The notes under the pieces were generated by a model, which saw only the letters and a program-made list of their open reading frames with translations, was not told the DNA's origin and searched no databases. This document shows, piece after piece, positions 1-5,847 of a stretch of DNA of 9,748 bases; position 1 is the stretch's first letter, and each line of letters begins with the position of its first letter. The position numbers were made by a program, and so were the translations under genes. Origin of the DNA: Fusobacterium sp. (GTDB lineage: Bacteria > Fusobacteriota > Fusobacteriia > Fusobacteriales > Fusobacteriaceae); the NCBI GenBank assembly GCA_020024855.1, contig JAHHTB010000068.1:1-9748 (forward strand), in the 5' to 3' direction.

Positions 1-33
1 GATTTAGAAAAATATTAAAAATTCTTTAAAAAA

Positions 34-48
34 TATAATAATTATGAT
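34..48 (+). promoter_or_regulatory. Possible -10 region for proS (weak)
   Basis: Two -10-like hexamers lie here: TATAAT at 34-39 and TATGAT at 43-48. Neither has a convincing -35 hexamer 16-18 bases upstream, and neither has a TGn extension. In DNA this AT-rich such hexamers occur by chance. proS may instead be transcribed from beyond the left edge of the window. Confidence 0.22.
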
Positions 49-74
49 AAGATAAAGTACAGTGAAAAAATTTT

Positions 75-81
75 AAGGAGG
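75..81 (+). promoter_or_regulatory. Ribosome binding site of proS
   Basis: AAGGAGG matches the 16S rRNA 3' tail and lies 10 bases before the ATG at 92. This supports that start, which also gives the N-terminus expected of bacterial ProRS. Confidence 0.85.
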
Positions 82-91
82 ATAGAAAAAA

Positions 92-1807
92 ATGAGGTTT
101 AGCAAGTATTATGTGAAAACATTAAAAGAAAACCCAAAAGAAGCTGAAGTTGTCAGCCATCAATTACTTTTAAGAGCTGGTATGATAAAAAAATTAGCTA
201 GTGGGGTGTACAGCTATCTTCCCTTAGGGTATAAAACACTTAGAAAAGTTGAAAATATTGTAAGAGAAGAAATGAATAGAGCAGGTTCAGTAGAACTATT
301 TATGCCTGTATTACAACCAGCTGAAATTTGGCAAGAAAGTGGAAGATGGGACGTAATGGGTGCTGAAATGATGAGACTTAAAGACAGACACGAAAGAGAT
401 TTTGTGTTAGGTCCAACACATGAAGAAACTATAACTGACATTGTAAGAAGTGATATATTTTCATATAAACAATTACCAATAAACTTATATCAAATTCAAA
501 GTAAATTTAGAGATGAAAGAAGACCAAGATTTGGACTTATGAGAGGAAGAGAATTCCTTATGGAAGATGGATATTCTTTTGCAACTAATAGAGAAGATTT
601 AGATAAAGAATTTGATAACATGAAAGAAGCATATTCAAGAGTATTCACAAGATGCGGACTTAATTTTAGAATAGTTGATGCTGATTCTGGAGCAATTGGT
701 GGAGGAGGTTCAAAAGAATTTCATGTTATGGCAAACTCTGGAGAAGATGAGTTAATATTCTGTGATTCATGCCACTATGGTGCTAACGTAGAAAAAGCTG
801 TGAATGTTATAACAAATCTTCCAAAAGAAGAATTAAAAGAGCCTGTGTTAGTTCCTACACCAAATATTGCAAAAATAGAAGATGTAGTTAAAAATTTAGG
901 TGTTGAAATAGAAAGAACAGTAAAAGCTATAATGTATAAAGATATGGTTACTGATAAACCTTATATGATTTTAATTAGAGGGGATATTGAAGTAAATGAA
1001 GTAAAAGTTAAAAATATCATAGACACTATTGAAGTAACAATGTTAAGTGATGAAGAATTAGAAGCTTTAGGATTATTTAAAGGGTTTATTGGTCCTTATG
1101 GAATAGATTTAAAAGCTAAAGGAATTACAGTAATAGCTGATCCATCTGTAATAGAAATTTCTAACCATACAGCAGGTGGAAACCAAGTGGACACTCACTA
1201 CTTAAATGTAAATTATGGAAGAGACTATACAGCTGATATAGTTGCTGATGTAAGAACAGTTAAAGAGGGAGATACTTGTTCAATCTGTGGAAAACCTCTT
1301 CGTGTTGCAAGAGGAATAGAGTGTGGACATATATTTAAACTTGGTACAAAATATTCTGCACCAATGAAGGCAACAGTTCTTGACGAAAATGGAAAAGATG
1401 TTGTAATGGAGATGGGTTGCTATGGAATTGGGGTATCAAGAACTATGGCTGCAGCAATAGAACAAAATAATGATGAAAATGGAATTATATGGCCATCAGC
1501 AATAGCTCCATTTGTTGTAGACGTTATTGCAGCAAATATGAAAGATGAAGCTCAAACAGTTCTTGCTGAAGAAATTTATAATAATCTTTTAGATGCAGGA
1601 ATAGAAACTATCTATGATGATAGAAATGAAAGAGCAGGATTCAAATTTAAAGATGCTGACCTTATTGGATTCCCATTCAAAGTTGTTTGTGGAAAAAAAT
1701 CAGCTGAAGGAATTGTTGAATTAAAAATAAGAAGAACAGGTGAAACTATTGAAATGGCAAAAGCTGATGTAGTTGAAGCTGTTAAAGAATTGATGAAAAA
1801 ATATTAA
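92..1807 (+). CDS. proS: Prolyl-tRNA synthetase, bacterial type with editing domain
   Basis: This cytoplasmic class II aminoacyl-tRNA synthetase charges tRNA-Pro with proline. At 571 residues it has the full length of the bacterial (ProS type 1) form. The catalytic core shows PTHEE at residues 108-112. Motif 2 covers about 139-163, beginning FRDERRPRFGLMRGREF. Motif 3 is GCYGIGVSR at 442-450, with the conserved arginine. Between motifs 2 and 3, about residues 220-410, lies the inserted domain that hydrolyses mischarged Ala-tRNA-Pro. It carries Cys pairs CDSC (224-227) and CSIC (396-399). The C-terminal 470-571 is the anticodon-binding domain, with YDDRNERAGFKFKDADLIG at about 508-526. The ATG at 92 has a strong AAGGAGG. 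The gene looks intact. It is followed by a terminator and so is probably not co-transcribed strongly with the two-component genes. Confidence 0.98.
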   Translation: MRFSKYYVKTLKENPKEAEVVSHQLLLRAGMIKKLASGVYSYLPLGYKTLRKVENIVREEMNRAGSVELFMPVLQPAEIWQESGRWDVMGAEMMRLKDRHERDFVLGPTHEETITDIVRSDIFSYKQLPINLYQIQSKFRDERRPRFGLMRGREFLMEDGYSFATNREDLDKEFDNMKEAYSRVFTRCGLNFRIVDADSGAIGGGGSKEFHVMANSGEDELIFCDSCHYGANVEKAVNVITNLPKEELKEPVLVPTPNIAKIEDVVKNLGVEIERTVKAIMYKDMVTDKPYMILIRGDIEVNEVKVKNIIDTIEVTMLSDEELEALGLFKGFIGPYGIDLKAKGITVIADPSVIEISNHTAGGNQVDTHYLNVNYGRDYTADIVADVRTVKEGDTCSICGKPLRVARGIECGHIFKLGTKYSAPMKATVLDENGKDVVMEMGCYGIGVSRTMAAAIEQNNDENGIIWPSAIAPFVVDVIAANMKDEAQTVLAEEIYNNLLDAGIETIYDDRNERAGFKFKDADLIGFPFKVVCGKKSAEGIVELKIRRTGETIEMAKADVVEAVKELMKKY

Positions 1808-1826
1808 TTGAGGAGAAACAATAATG

Positions 1827-1849
1827 TTTTATATTTTTATAATATAAAA
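1827..1849 (+). repeat. AT-only inverted repeat after proS
   Basis: TTTTATATT (1827-1835) and AATATAAAA (1841-1849) are exact reverse complements around a 5-base loop. In RNA the stem could extend outward by two G-U and two A-U pairs to 1823 and 1853. With no G-C pairs and no U-tract it is a poor terminator. It might stabilise the proS 3' end, or it may be a by-product of base composition. Confidence 0.4.
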
Positions 1850-1884
1850 TGTTTGTCTATAAATTAAGGATAAATAAGTTATTG

Positions 1885-1919
1885 AAACAGGAGAAGAATG
1901 GAAAACCTCTCCTGTTTTT
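1885..1919 (+). terminator. Intrinsic terminator downstream of proS
   Basis: AAACAGGAGA (1885-1894) pairs perfectly with TCTCCTGTTT (1908-1917) across a 13-base loop, and the right arm runs into TTTTT at 1915-1919. The stem has 10 base pairs, four of them G-C. It lies 78 bases after the proS stop and separates proS from the response-regulator operon. Confidence 0.8.
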
Positions 1920-1927
1920 GTTATAAT
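1899..1927 (+). promoter_or_regulatory. Candidate promoter of the two-component operon
   Basis: An extended -10 element, TGTTATAAT (TGn plus a perfect TATAAT hexamer at 1922-1927), lies just after the proS terminator. A 4/6 match to the -35 consensus, TGGAAA (1899-1904), sits 17 bases upstream, inside the terminator loop. The predicted start near 1934 leaves a leader of about 50 bases before the ATG at 1984. Confidence 0.5.
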
Positions 1928-1971
1928 TATAAAGATAGGAAAAAAATTTCTAAGCTATTTTAAAGATTGTT

Positions 1972-1977
1972 AAGGAG
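1972..1977 (+). promoter_or_regulatory. Ribosome binding site of the response regulator
   Basis: AAGGAG lies 6 bases before the ATG at 1984. The start is therefore clear. Confidence 0.8.
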
Positions 1978-1983
1978 AAATAG

Positions 1984-2643
1984 ATGGATAAAAAGATATT
2001 ATTAGTAGAAGATGAATGGAAGCTGAGAAGAATAGCAACAGATTTTTTAAAAAGGGAAAAATTTAAAGTAGTGGAAGCTAGCGATGGTGAAGAAGCTTTA
2101 GATTTTATTCTTACAGAAAAATTTGATTTGATAATACTTGACCTTATGCTCCCTAAAATAGATGGATGGGAACTTTTAAAAGAGATAAGAGAAAAAGATT
2201 TAACTATTCCTGTGATAATGTTAACAGCAAGAGGAAGTGAAGATGATATATTAAAAGGCTATGAATTGAAAGCAGATGAATACATAGTAAAGCCTGTTAG
2301 TATGAAAGTTCTTGTAGCAAAAGTAAAAGCATTTTTAAGAATACATAATATGGGAGAAGTAATAACATTTGGGGATATAGTTATAAATATAGATTCAAGA
2401 GATGTAAAAATGAAAGATATTTCCTTAGAACTTTCACAAAAAGAATATGAACTTTTACTTTTCTTTATAAAAAATAAGGGGCAGGTTCTTTCAAGAGAAA
2501 GAATTATAACTTCTTTATGGGGATATGACTATGACGGAGATATTAGAGCTGTTGATTCGCAGATAAAAAGAATAAGAAAAAAACTTGAAGGGAAATATAT
2601 AAAAACAATAAGAGGTATAGGTTATAAGATTGAGGAGGAATAA
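1984..2643 (+). CDS. OmpR/PhoB-family two-component response regulator
   Basis: This is a cytoplasmic transcription factor activated by phosphorylation from the adjacent kinase. Residues 1-120 form a receiver domain. It has the acidic pair E9-D10, the predicted phospho-acceptor D53 (in LIILDLMLPKIDGWELL), the switch threonine T81 (VIMLTAR), the aromatic Y100, and the conserved K103 before Pro. Residues about 125-217 form a winged-helix DNA-binding domain of the OmpR class, with the typical LSQKEYELLLFF, SRERIITSLWG and a GIGYKIE ending. The 219-residue length is normal for the family. The start has AAGGAG. Only three bases separate it from the kinase gene, so the two are co-expressed. The subfamily (CpxR-, PhoP- or VanR-like) and the target genes cannot be read from sequence alone. 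Autoregulation of this operon is plausible but not shown. Confidence 0.95.
   Translation: MDKKILLVEDEWKLRRIATDFLKREKFKVVEASDGEEALDFILTEKFDLIILDLMLPKIDGWELLKEIREKDLTIPVIMLTARGSEDDILKGYELKADEYIVKPVSMKVLVAKVKAFLRIHNMGEVITFGDIVINIDSRDVKMKDISLELSQKEYELLLFFIKNKGQVLSRERIITSLWGYDYDGDIRAVDSQIKRIRKKLEGKYIKTIRGIGYKIEEE
2632..2638 (+). promoter_or_regulatory. Ribosome binding site of the histidine kinase
   Basis: GAGGAGG sits inside the last codons of the response regulator, 8 bases before the ATG at 2647. An earlier ATG at 2643, overlapping the regulator stop, hits TAG after two further codons. The productive start is therefore 2647. Confidence 0.8.
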
Positions 2644-2646
2644 TGA

Positions 2647-3993
2647 ATGAGTAGTATTCGTAATAAACTTTTTTTCTTTATAGCTTCAATAATAACTATG
2701 ATAATGTTACTTATGCTTGCTTTTAATCAGTTGTATTTTGAAAAATATTTTTTGAAAATAAAGAAAAATCAACTTTTTTATCTTGCAAATGAGATAAAAG
2801 ATCCTCATTCTCTTATAGATTTAAGTTCTGTTGAAGAAAAAAATAATATAAAAATTTATATAATAAATGAAAGTTATATAAACGATATAGCAATTTCTCT
2901 ATCAAGAGAGGATATAAGTGAACTTTTTTTTAATCCCAAAAAGAGTATATTTAAACTTATAGATACATCTTTTTCTTTAGATAAAGAACTAACAATTATC
3001 ACTTCATATAACAAAAATCAATTACTAATAATAAGTACTCCGTTTAGTTCAGTTAAAGAGCCAGTAAGTATTATAACATCTTTTCATCTTAAGATTGTAT
3101 TGATAGCTTTAATTTTTGGTTATATACTTTCAATAGTTCTTTCGAGATTAATTACAGCTTCAATTATAGATATGGGAGAAACAGCAAAACGTGTAGCAAA
3201 ATTAGATTTTTCACAAGAATTTAAATCCTATTCAAATGATGAGATAGGATTATTGGGAAAAAATTTAAACATAATGTCAGTACAATTAAAAGATAGTATA
3301 GAAAAGTTACAAGAGGATATAGAAAAAGAAAGAAAGATAGATAAAATGAGAAAAGAGTTTATTTCAAGTGTGAGTCATGAGCTTAAAACTCCTATTGCAA
3401 TTATAAATAATTATTGTGAAGGACTGAAAGAAGGAATAGCAACAAATAAGGAAACTTCAGATTTTTATCTTGATATTATTATGGAAGAAACTCAAAATAT
3501 GAATAAGTTAGTTCAGTCACTTTTATTCCTTTCAAGGGCTGAAAGAGGATTTCTTATTTTTAATTCAGAAAAATTTGATATAAAAGAGGTTATAGAAAAT
3601 GAAGTTAAAAGAGCAAAACATCTAAATGAAGGGGAAAAAATAGTAAAAATGCATATTAAAGAGAAAAATTTTATAGGGGATAAAGAACAAATTACTTCTG
3701 TAATTAAAAATTTAATAGAGAATAGCTTTAAATATGTAGAACAGAATGGTGAGATAGTTATTAGATACTCTAATAATAGATTTAGTATAGGAAATACTTC
3801 AAATATTTTAGAGGAAGAAATAGAAAATATATGGCTTCCTTTCTATAGAGCAGACAAGGCAAGAGATAGAAAATTAGGAACAGGTCTTGGTCTTGCAATA
3901 GTTAAAGAAATTTTAGAAAAACATAATCTTGATTATGGTGCTTATAAAGAGAATGATAAAATAATATTTTGGTTTGAAGGGGGAAGAGAATGA
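2647..3993 (+). CDS. Membrane sensor histidine kinase of the two-component pair
   Basis: This inner-membrane sensor autophosphorylates and passes phosphate to the regulator encoded just upstream. It has a transmembrane helix at about residues 8-29 and an extracytoplasmic sensor region of roughly 115 residues (about 30-147). A second helix follows at about 148-170. A HAMP linker runs from about 170 to 222, then a HisKA helix with SVSHELKTP (H244 is the predicted phospho-histidine and T248 completes the ExxT motif). The ATPase domain has an N box with N355 and N359, an F box LPFYRADKAR (398-407), and a G2 box GTGLGLAI (411-418). The G1 box is unusual: IGNTSNIL at about 381-388 replaces the canonical DxGxG. 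The sensor region matches nothing I recognise, so the signal is unknown. The stop overlaps the next start (ATGA), suggesting translational coupling with the small exported protein. Confidence 0.94.
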   Translation: MSSIRNKLFFFIASIITMIMLLMLAFNQLYFEKYFLKIKKNQLFYLANEIKDPHSLIDLSSVEEKNNIKIYIINESYINDIAISLSREDISELFFNPKKSIFKLIDTSFSLDKELTIITSYNKNQLLIISTPFSSVKEPVSIITSFHLKIVLIALIFGYILSIVLSRLITASIIDMGETAKRVAKLDFSQEFKSYSNDEIGLLGKNLNIMSVQLKDSIEKLQEDIEKERKIDKMRKEFISSVSHELKTPIAIINNYCEGLKEGIATNKETSDFYLDIIMEETQNMNKLVQSLLFLSRAERGFLIFNSEKFDIKEVIENEVKRAKHLNEGEKIVKMHIKEKNFIGDKEQITSVIKNLIENSFKYVEQNGEIVIRYSNNRFSIGNTSNILEEEIENIWLPFYRADKARDRKLGTGLGLAIVKEILEKHNLDYGAYKENDKIIFWFEGGRE

Positions 3994-4343
3994 AAAAAAT
4001 AGTAGTGATAATATTTATTATGTTAATTAATATATTATTTGCAACAACTATTGAATATGTATATGTTTTTGACCCACTAATAGACTTAAAAGAGAAAGGA
4101 AAATTAGATTCTCTGTCAATAGAGCAAAAAGAAAAAATTCTTATATTAAAAAAAGAGTATTTTTTAGAACTTAAAGAGATTCAAGAAAAGGTAAAAGATT
4201 TAAGAACTGAAGCCAATGAATCAATGATTAATAATGATGAAAAAAAGTATGAAGAGATCCATGATAAGATGAATGAATTAAAATTAAAAAAAGAGTTAGT
4301 AAAAGAAAATTATAAAAAAAAGATAAAAGAGATTTTAAAATAA
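3990..4343 (+). CDS. Small exported helical protein, Spy/CpxP-like in design
   Basis: The 117-residue product starts with MKK and a hydrophobic stretch to about residue 18, followed by ATT. It reads as a signal peptide, probably cleaved after LFA, with no lipobox cysteine. The mature part is charged and almost wholly helical by composition: Lys/Glu-rich with heptad-like leucines from about 40 to 117 and no cysteine. LSIEQ at 42-46 resembles the LTxxQ motif of the Spy/CpxP family, and the size and helical hairpin layout also fit. This assignment is by pattern only; a generic coiled-coil protein remains possible. The start overlaps the kinase stop by four bases and is preceded by AAGGGGGA. If it acts like CpxP, it would be a periplasmic chaperone or inhibitor of the adjacent kinase. 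That role is inferred from position. Confidence 0.85.
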   Translation: MKKIVVIIFIMLINILFATTIEYVYVFDPLIDLKEKGKLDSLSIEQKEKILILKKEYFLELKEIQEKVKDLRTEANESMINNDEKKYEEIHDKMNELKLKKELVKENYKKKIKEILK

Positions 4344-4349
4344 TTAATA

Positions 4350-4395
4350 AATAAGCACTCTCTATCCATTTTAAGATAAAGAGTGCTTTATTTTA
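4350..4395. terminator. Bidirectional terminator between convergent operons
   Basis: AAGCACTCT (4353-4361) pairs with AGAGTGCTT (4380-4388). After one mismatch the stem continues as TATC/GATA around an 8-base loop. Outer A/T pairs can extend it to 4350 and 4392 with one bulged base. A T-rich tract follows on the plus strand (4387-4395). On the minus strand the complement of 4340-4352 is likewise T-rich. It can therefore end both the signalling operon and the minus-strand envelope operon. Its right half encodes the last residues and stop of the DUF218 gene. Confidence 0.82.
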
Positions 4396-5132
4396 TAATA
4401 ACCAATTCCAATATATTCCCAAAAAGTTGAATATAAGTCTTTAAATACTTTGAATTGTGGCATATATGAAAAATTATTTTGTTTTTCTTGATGAGCTAAA
4501 AAATCGCAAGGGGCAGGATAAAAAACTAAATTTGAATCCTTAAATACATTCATACTTCTAGGCATATGGATAGCCGAAGTAATTAGTATTCCTGAATGAA
4601 TATTATTTTTAATCATCATTTTTTTAATATATTTACTATTTTCTTTTGTTGTATTACTTTTTTCTTCAATTATAATATCTTCTGATGGCACACCAAGGAG
4701 AATTAGTTCTCTTTTGTAAACAGAACTTTCACTTTCTTTATTTTGAAGTGGAGAACCACCACTTATATATATTTTTTTAGGACTTCTATTATAAAGTTCA
4801 AGGGTTTTCATTAATCTAATACTTGCATTTTTTGCGGGGATATTCCCATCAATAGTATTAGTTATAATTCCACCACCAAGAAGAATATAAATTTCTCCTT
4901 TTTCAATATTTTCTTGTTCTATAATAGGGTATCTTTTTTCTAAATTTAAAATAATAGGGTCTGCAAAAAATTCACATGAAAAAAGATATAAAGTTCCACT
5001 TATAATAAAAAGTAAAAATCCACTTTTAAATTTTCTATCTTTAATGTTACTAATTCCTATTAAAAAAATAATAAGAATAAAAGGAACAGGGGATAAAATA
5101 AAAAGGGATATAAATTTTTGAATAAGAAACAT
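4371..5132 (-). CDS. DUF218 membrane protein, ElyC/YdcF/SanA family
   Basis: The 253-residue protein has two N-terminal membrane helices (about residues 8-29 and 36-54) followed by a DUF218 domain. Visible family marks are YILLGGGI (82-89), the RLMKTLELY helix, KIYISGGSP (120-128), EEKSNTTKEN (156-165) and ITSAIHMPRS (184-193, with H189 and R192). The two-helix layout and length are closest to ElyC, which in E. coli affects peptidoglycan and lipid-carrier metabolism. SanA and YdcF are the alternatives, and the biochemical activity of the family is poorly defined, so no gene symbol is given. It starts at an ATG with AAAGAGG 7 bases upstream, 26 bases after the kdsC stop, so the two genes are probably one transcript. 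Its 3' end lies within the shared terminator hairpin. Confidence 0.88.
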   Translation of the reverse strand: MFLIQKFISLFILSPVPFILIIFLIGISNIKDRKFKSGFLLFIISGTLYLFSCEFFADPIILNLEKRYPIIEQENIEKGEIYILLGGGIITNTIDGNIPAKNASIRLMKTLELYNRSPKKIYISGGSPLQNKESESSVYKRELILLGVPSEDIIIEEKSNTTKENSKYIKKMMIKNNIHSGILITSAIHMPRSMNVFKDSNLVFYPAPCDFLAHQEKQNNFSYMPQFKVFKDLYSTFWEYIGIGYYKIKHSLS

Positions 5133-5139
5133 TTTATTA

Positions 5140-5146
5140 CCTCTTT
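5140..5146 (-). promoter_or_regulatory. Ribosome binding site of the DUF218 gene
   Basis: On the minus strand AAAGAGG stands 7 bases before the ATG at 5132. It lies in the short gap after kdsC, which supports independent initiation within a shared transcript. Confidence 0.65.
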
Positions 5147-5158
5147 AAATTTATAAAA

Positions 5159-5665
5159 TTATTGTTCAGTAGCAGAAAAATTATTTATAATATTTTCCCA
5201 TAGATTTTCTTTTTTTAAAATAAATTCTAAGATTTCTCTTACAGCTCCACAACCACCATTTTTAGTAGAAACAAAATCAGAAATTTCAATAATTTCATGA
5301 ACAGAATCCTTTGGACAAGCAGAAAAACCACATAATTTCATAGGCTTAAGATCAATAAGGTCATCTCCAATATAAGCTGTTTCATCAAAAGTGATGTCAT
5401 ATTTTTTTAAGATTTTTTCAAGGTCATCAATTTTATTCCAACTTCCTTGAACAATCTCTTGAATACCAAGTTCTTTTCCTCTTCTTTCTACAATCTTAGA
5501 AGTTTTTCCTGTAATTATTGCAAATTTAATTCCCTGTTTTATAGATTGGCTTATAGCCAGTCCATCTTTAACATCAAAAGCTTTCATTTCATTTCCCATG
5601 TTATCTATATAAAGTTTTCCATCAGTAAGAGTTCCATCAACATCAAGAACTACAAGTTTTATCAT
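5159..5665 (-). CDS. kdsC: KdsC-type HAD phosphatase (KDO-8-phosphate phosphatase)
   Basis: This is a cytoplasmic HAD-superfamily enzyme with almost no cap domain, the type that removes phosphate from 3-deoxy-D-manno-octulosonate 8-phosphate during KDO synthesis for LPS. At 168 residues it fits the small KdsC/YrbI group. Motif I is LDVDGTLTDG, with nucleophile D8 and general acid D10. Motif II is AIITGKT, with T52. A conserved lysine is likely K78. Motif IV is GDDLIDL, with D101 and D102. The KdsC-like tail motif is DFVSTKNGGCGAVREI (about 130-145). A related 9-carbon sugar acid phosphatase cannot be excluded, because KDO-8-P and sialic/legionaminic-type phosphatases look alike. No other kds or lpt gene lies next to it here; its only partner is the DUF218 membrane protein. 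The ATG has GGAGGA 8 bases upstream. Confidence 0.9.
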   Translation of the reverse strand: MIKLVVLDVDGTLTDGKLYIDNMGNEMKAFDVKDGLAISQSIKQGIKFAIITGKTSKIVERRGKELGIQEIVQGSWNKIDDLEKILKKYDITFDETAYIGDDLIDLKPMKLCGFSACPKDSVHEIIEISDFVSTKNGGCGAVREILEFILKKENLWENIINNFSATEQ

Positions 5666-5673
5666 ATTATTAA

Positions 5674-5679
5674 TCCTCC
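5674..5679 (-). promoter_or_regulatory. Ribosome binding site of kdsC
   Basis: The minus strand reads GGAGGA, 8 bases before the ATG at 5665. This gives a protein that begins directly at the HAD motif I strand, as usual for KdsC. Confidence 0.8.
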
Positions 5680-5705
5680 AATTTTAAAAATTATCTTGTT
5701 ATAAA

Positions 5706-5734
5706 ATAATATCATAAAATTAAAAAATATTAAA
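5706..5734 (-). promoter_or_regulatory. Candidate promoter of the kdsC operon
   Basis: Read on the minus strand, TGATATTAT (5714 down to 5706) is an extended -10 element. A 3/6 -35 match, TTTAAT (5734-5729), stands 17 bases upstream. The predicted start near 5699 would give a leader of about 35 bases. The AT-rich setting keeps confidence moderate. Confidence 0.45.
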
Positions 5735-5769
5735 TAAAATAAAATTCTTCTAACTCCTTTTAATTTATT

Positions 5770-5800
5770 TTGAGAATTTTAGGATATTATATGATATAAT
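5770..5800 (+). promoter_or_regulatory. Promoter of the cobU-cobS-cobC-cobT-radC operon
   Basis: TTGAGA (5770-5775, 5/6 match to the -35 consensus) is followed after 19 bases by TATAAT (5795-5800). A TGA immediately before it makes an extended -10, TGATATAAT. The predicted start near 5807 leaves a leader of only about 40 bases, too short to hold a cobalamin riboswitch. Confidence 0.62.
5786..5800. repeat. 15-bp palindrome over the cobU -10 element
   Basis: ATTATAT and ATATAAT are exact reverse complements around a central G, and the right arm contains the -10 hexamer. Such a site could be an operator that blocks RNA polymerase. A chance palindrome is also likely in sequence this AT-rich. Confidence 0.3.
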
Positions 5801-5831
5801 TATTCTTAGAAAACAGTGGTAATAATACTGA

Positions 5832-5840
5832 AAGGAGGGG
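5832..5840 (+). promoter_or_regulatory. Ribosome binding site that sets the cobU TTG start
   Basis: AAGGAGGGG, with its GGAGG core at 5834-5838, lies 9 bases before the TTG at 5848. There is no in-frame ATG between it and the P-loop codons, so translation must begin at TTG. Confidence 0.8.
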
Positions 5841-5847
5841 AATTATT

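Noticed and set aside
214..441. Minus-strand open frame inside proS
   Set aside because: It lies wholly opposite the conserved catalytic region of proS, has no ribosome binding site and resembles no protein.
1824..1847. Seven-residue frame (ATG at 1824) with AGGAG 8 bases upstream
   Set aside because: It might be translated, but it is only MFYIFII within the AT-only inverted repeat. There is no leader-peptide logic because nothing downstream is attenuated by it.
1849..1926. 25-residue frame between proS and the response regulator
   Set aside because: It has no ribosome binding site, runs straight through the terminator hairpin and shows no recognisable pattern.
1984..4343. Naming the two-component system cpxRA-cpxP
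   Set aside because: The gene order and the third protein are suggestive. The receiver, sensor and small protein do not show sequence specific enough to justify orthology, so no symbols were given.
5447..5704. Plus-strand open frame opposite kdsC and its promoter
   Set aside because: It is antisense to the conserved HAD motifs, has a low-complexity Phe/Asn/Ser composition and lacks a Shine-Dalgarno sequence.
5814..5830. CAGT...ACTG inverted repeat just before the cobU ribosome binding site, considered as a riboswitch or operator
   Set aside because: It has only four base pairs with a nine-base loop. CAGTGG recalls part of the conserved B12-riboswitch core only in the reverse complement, and there is no room for the full fold.
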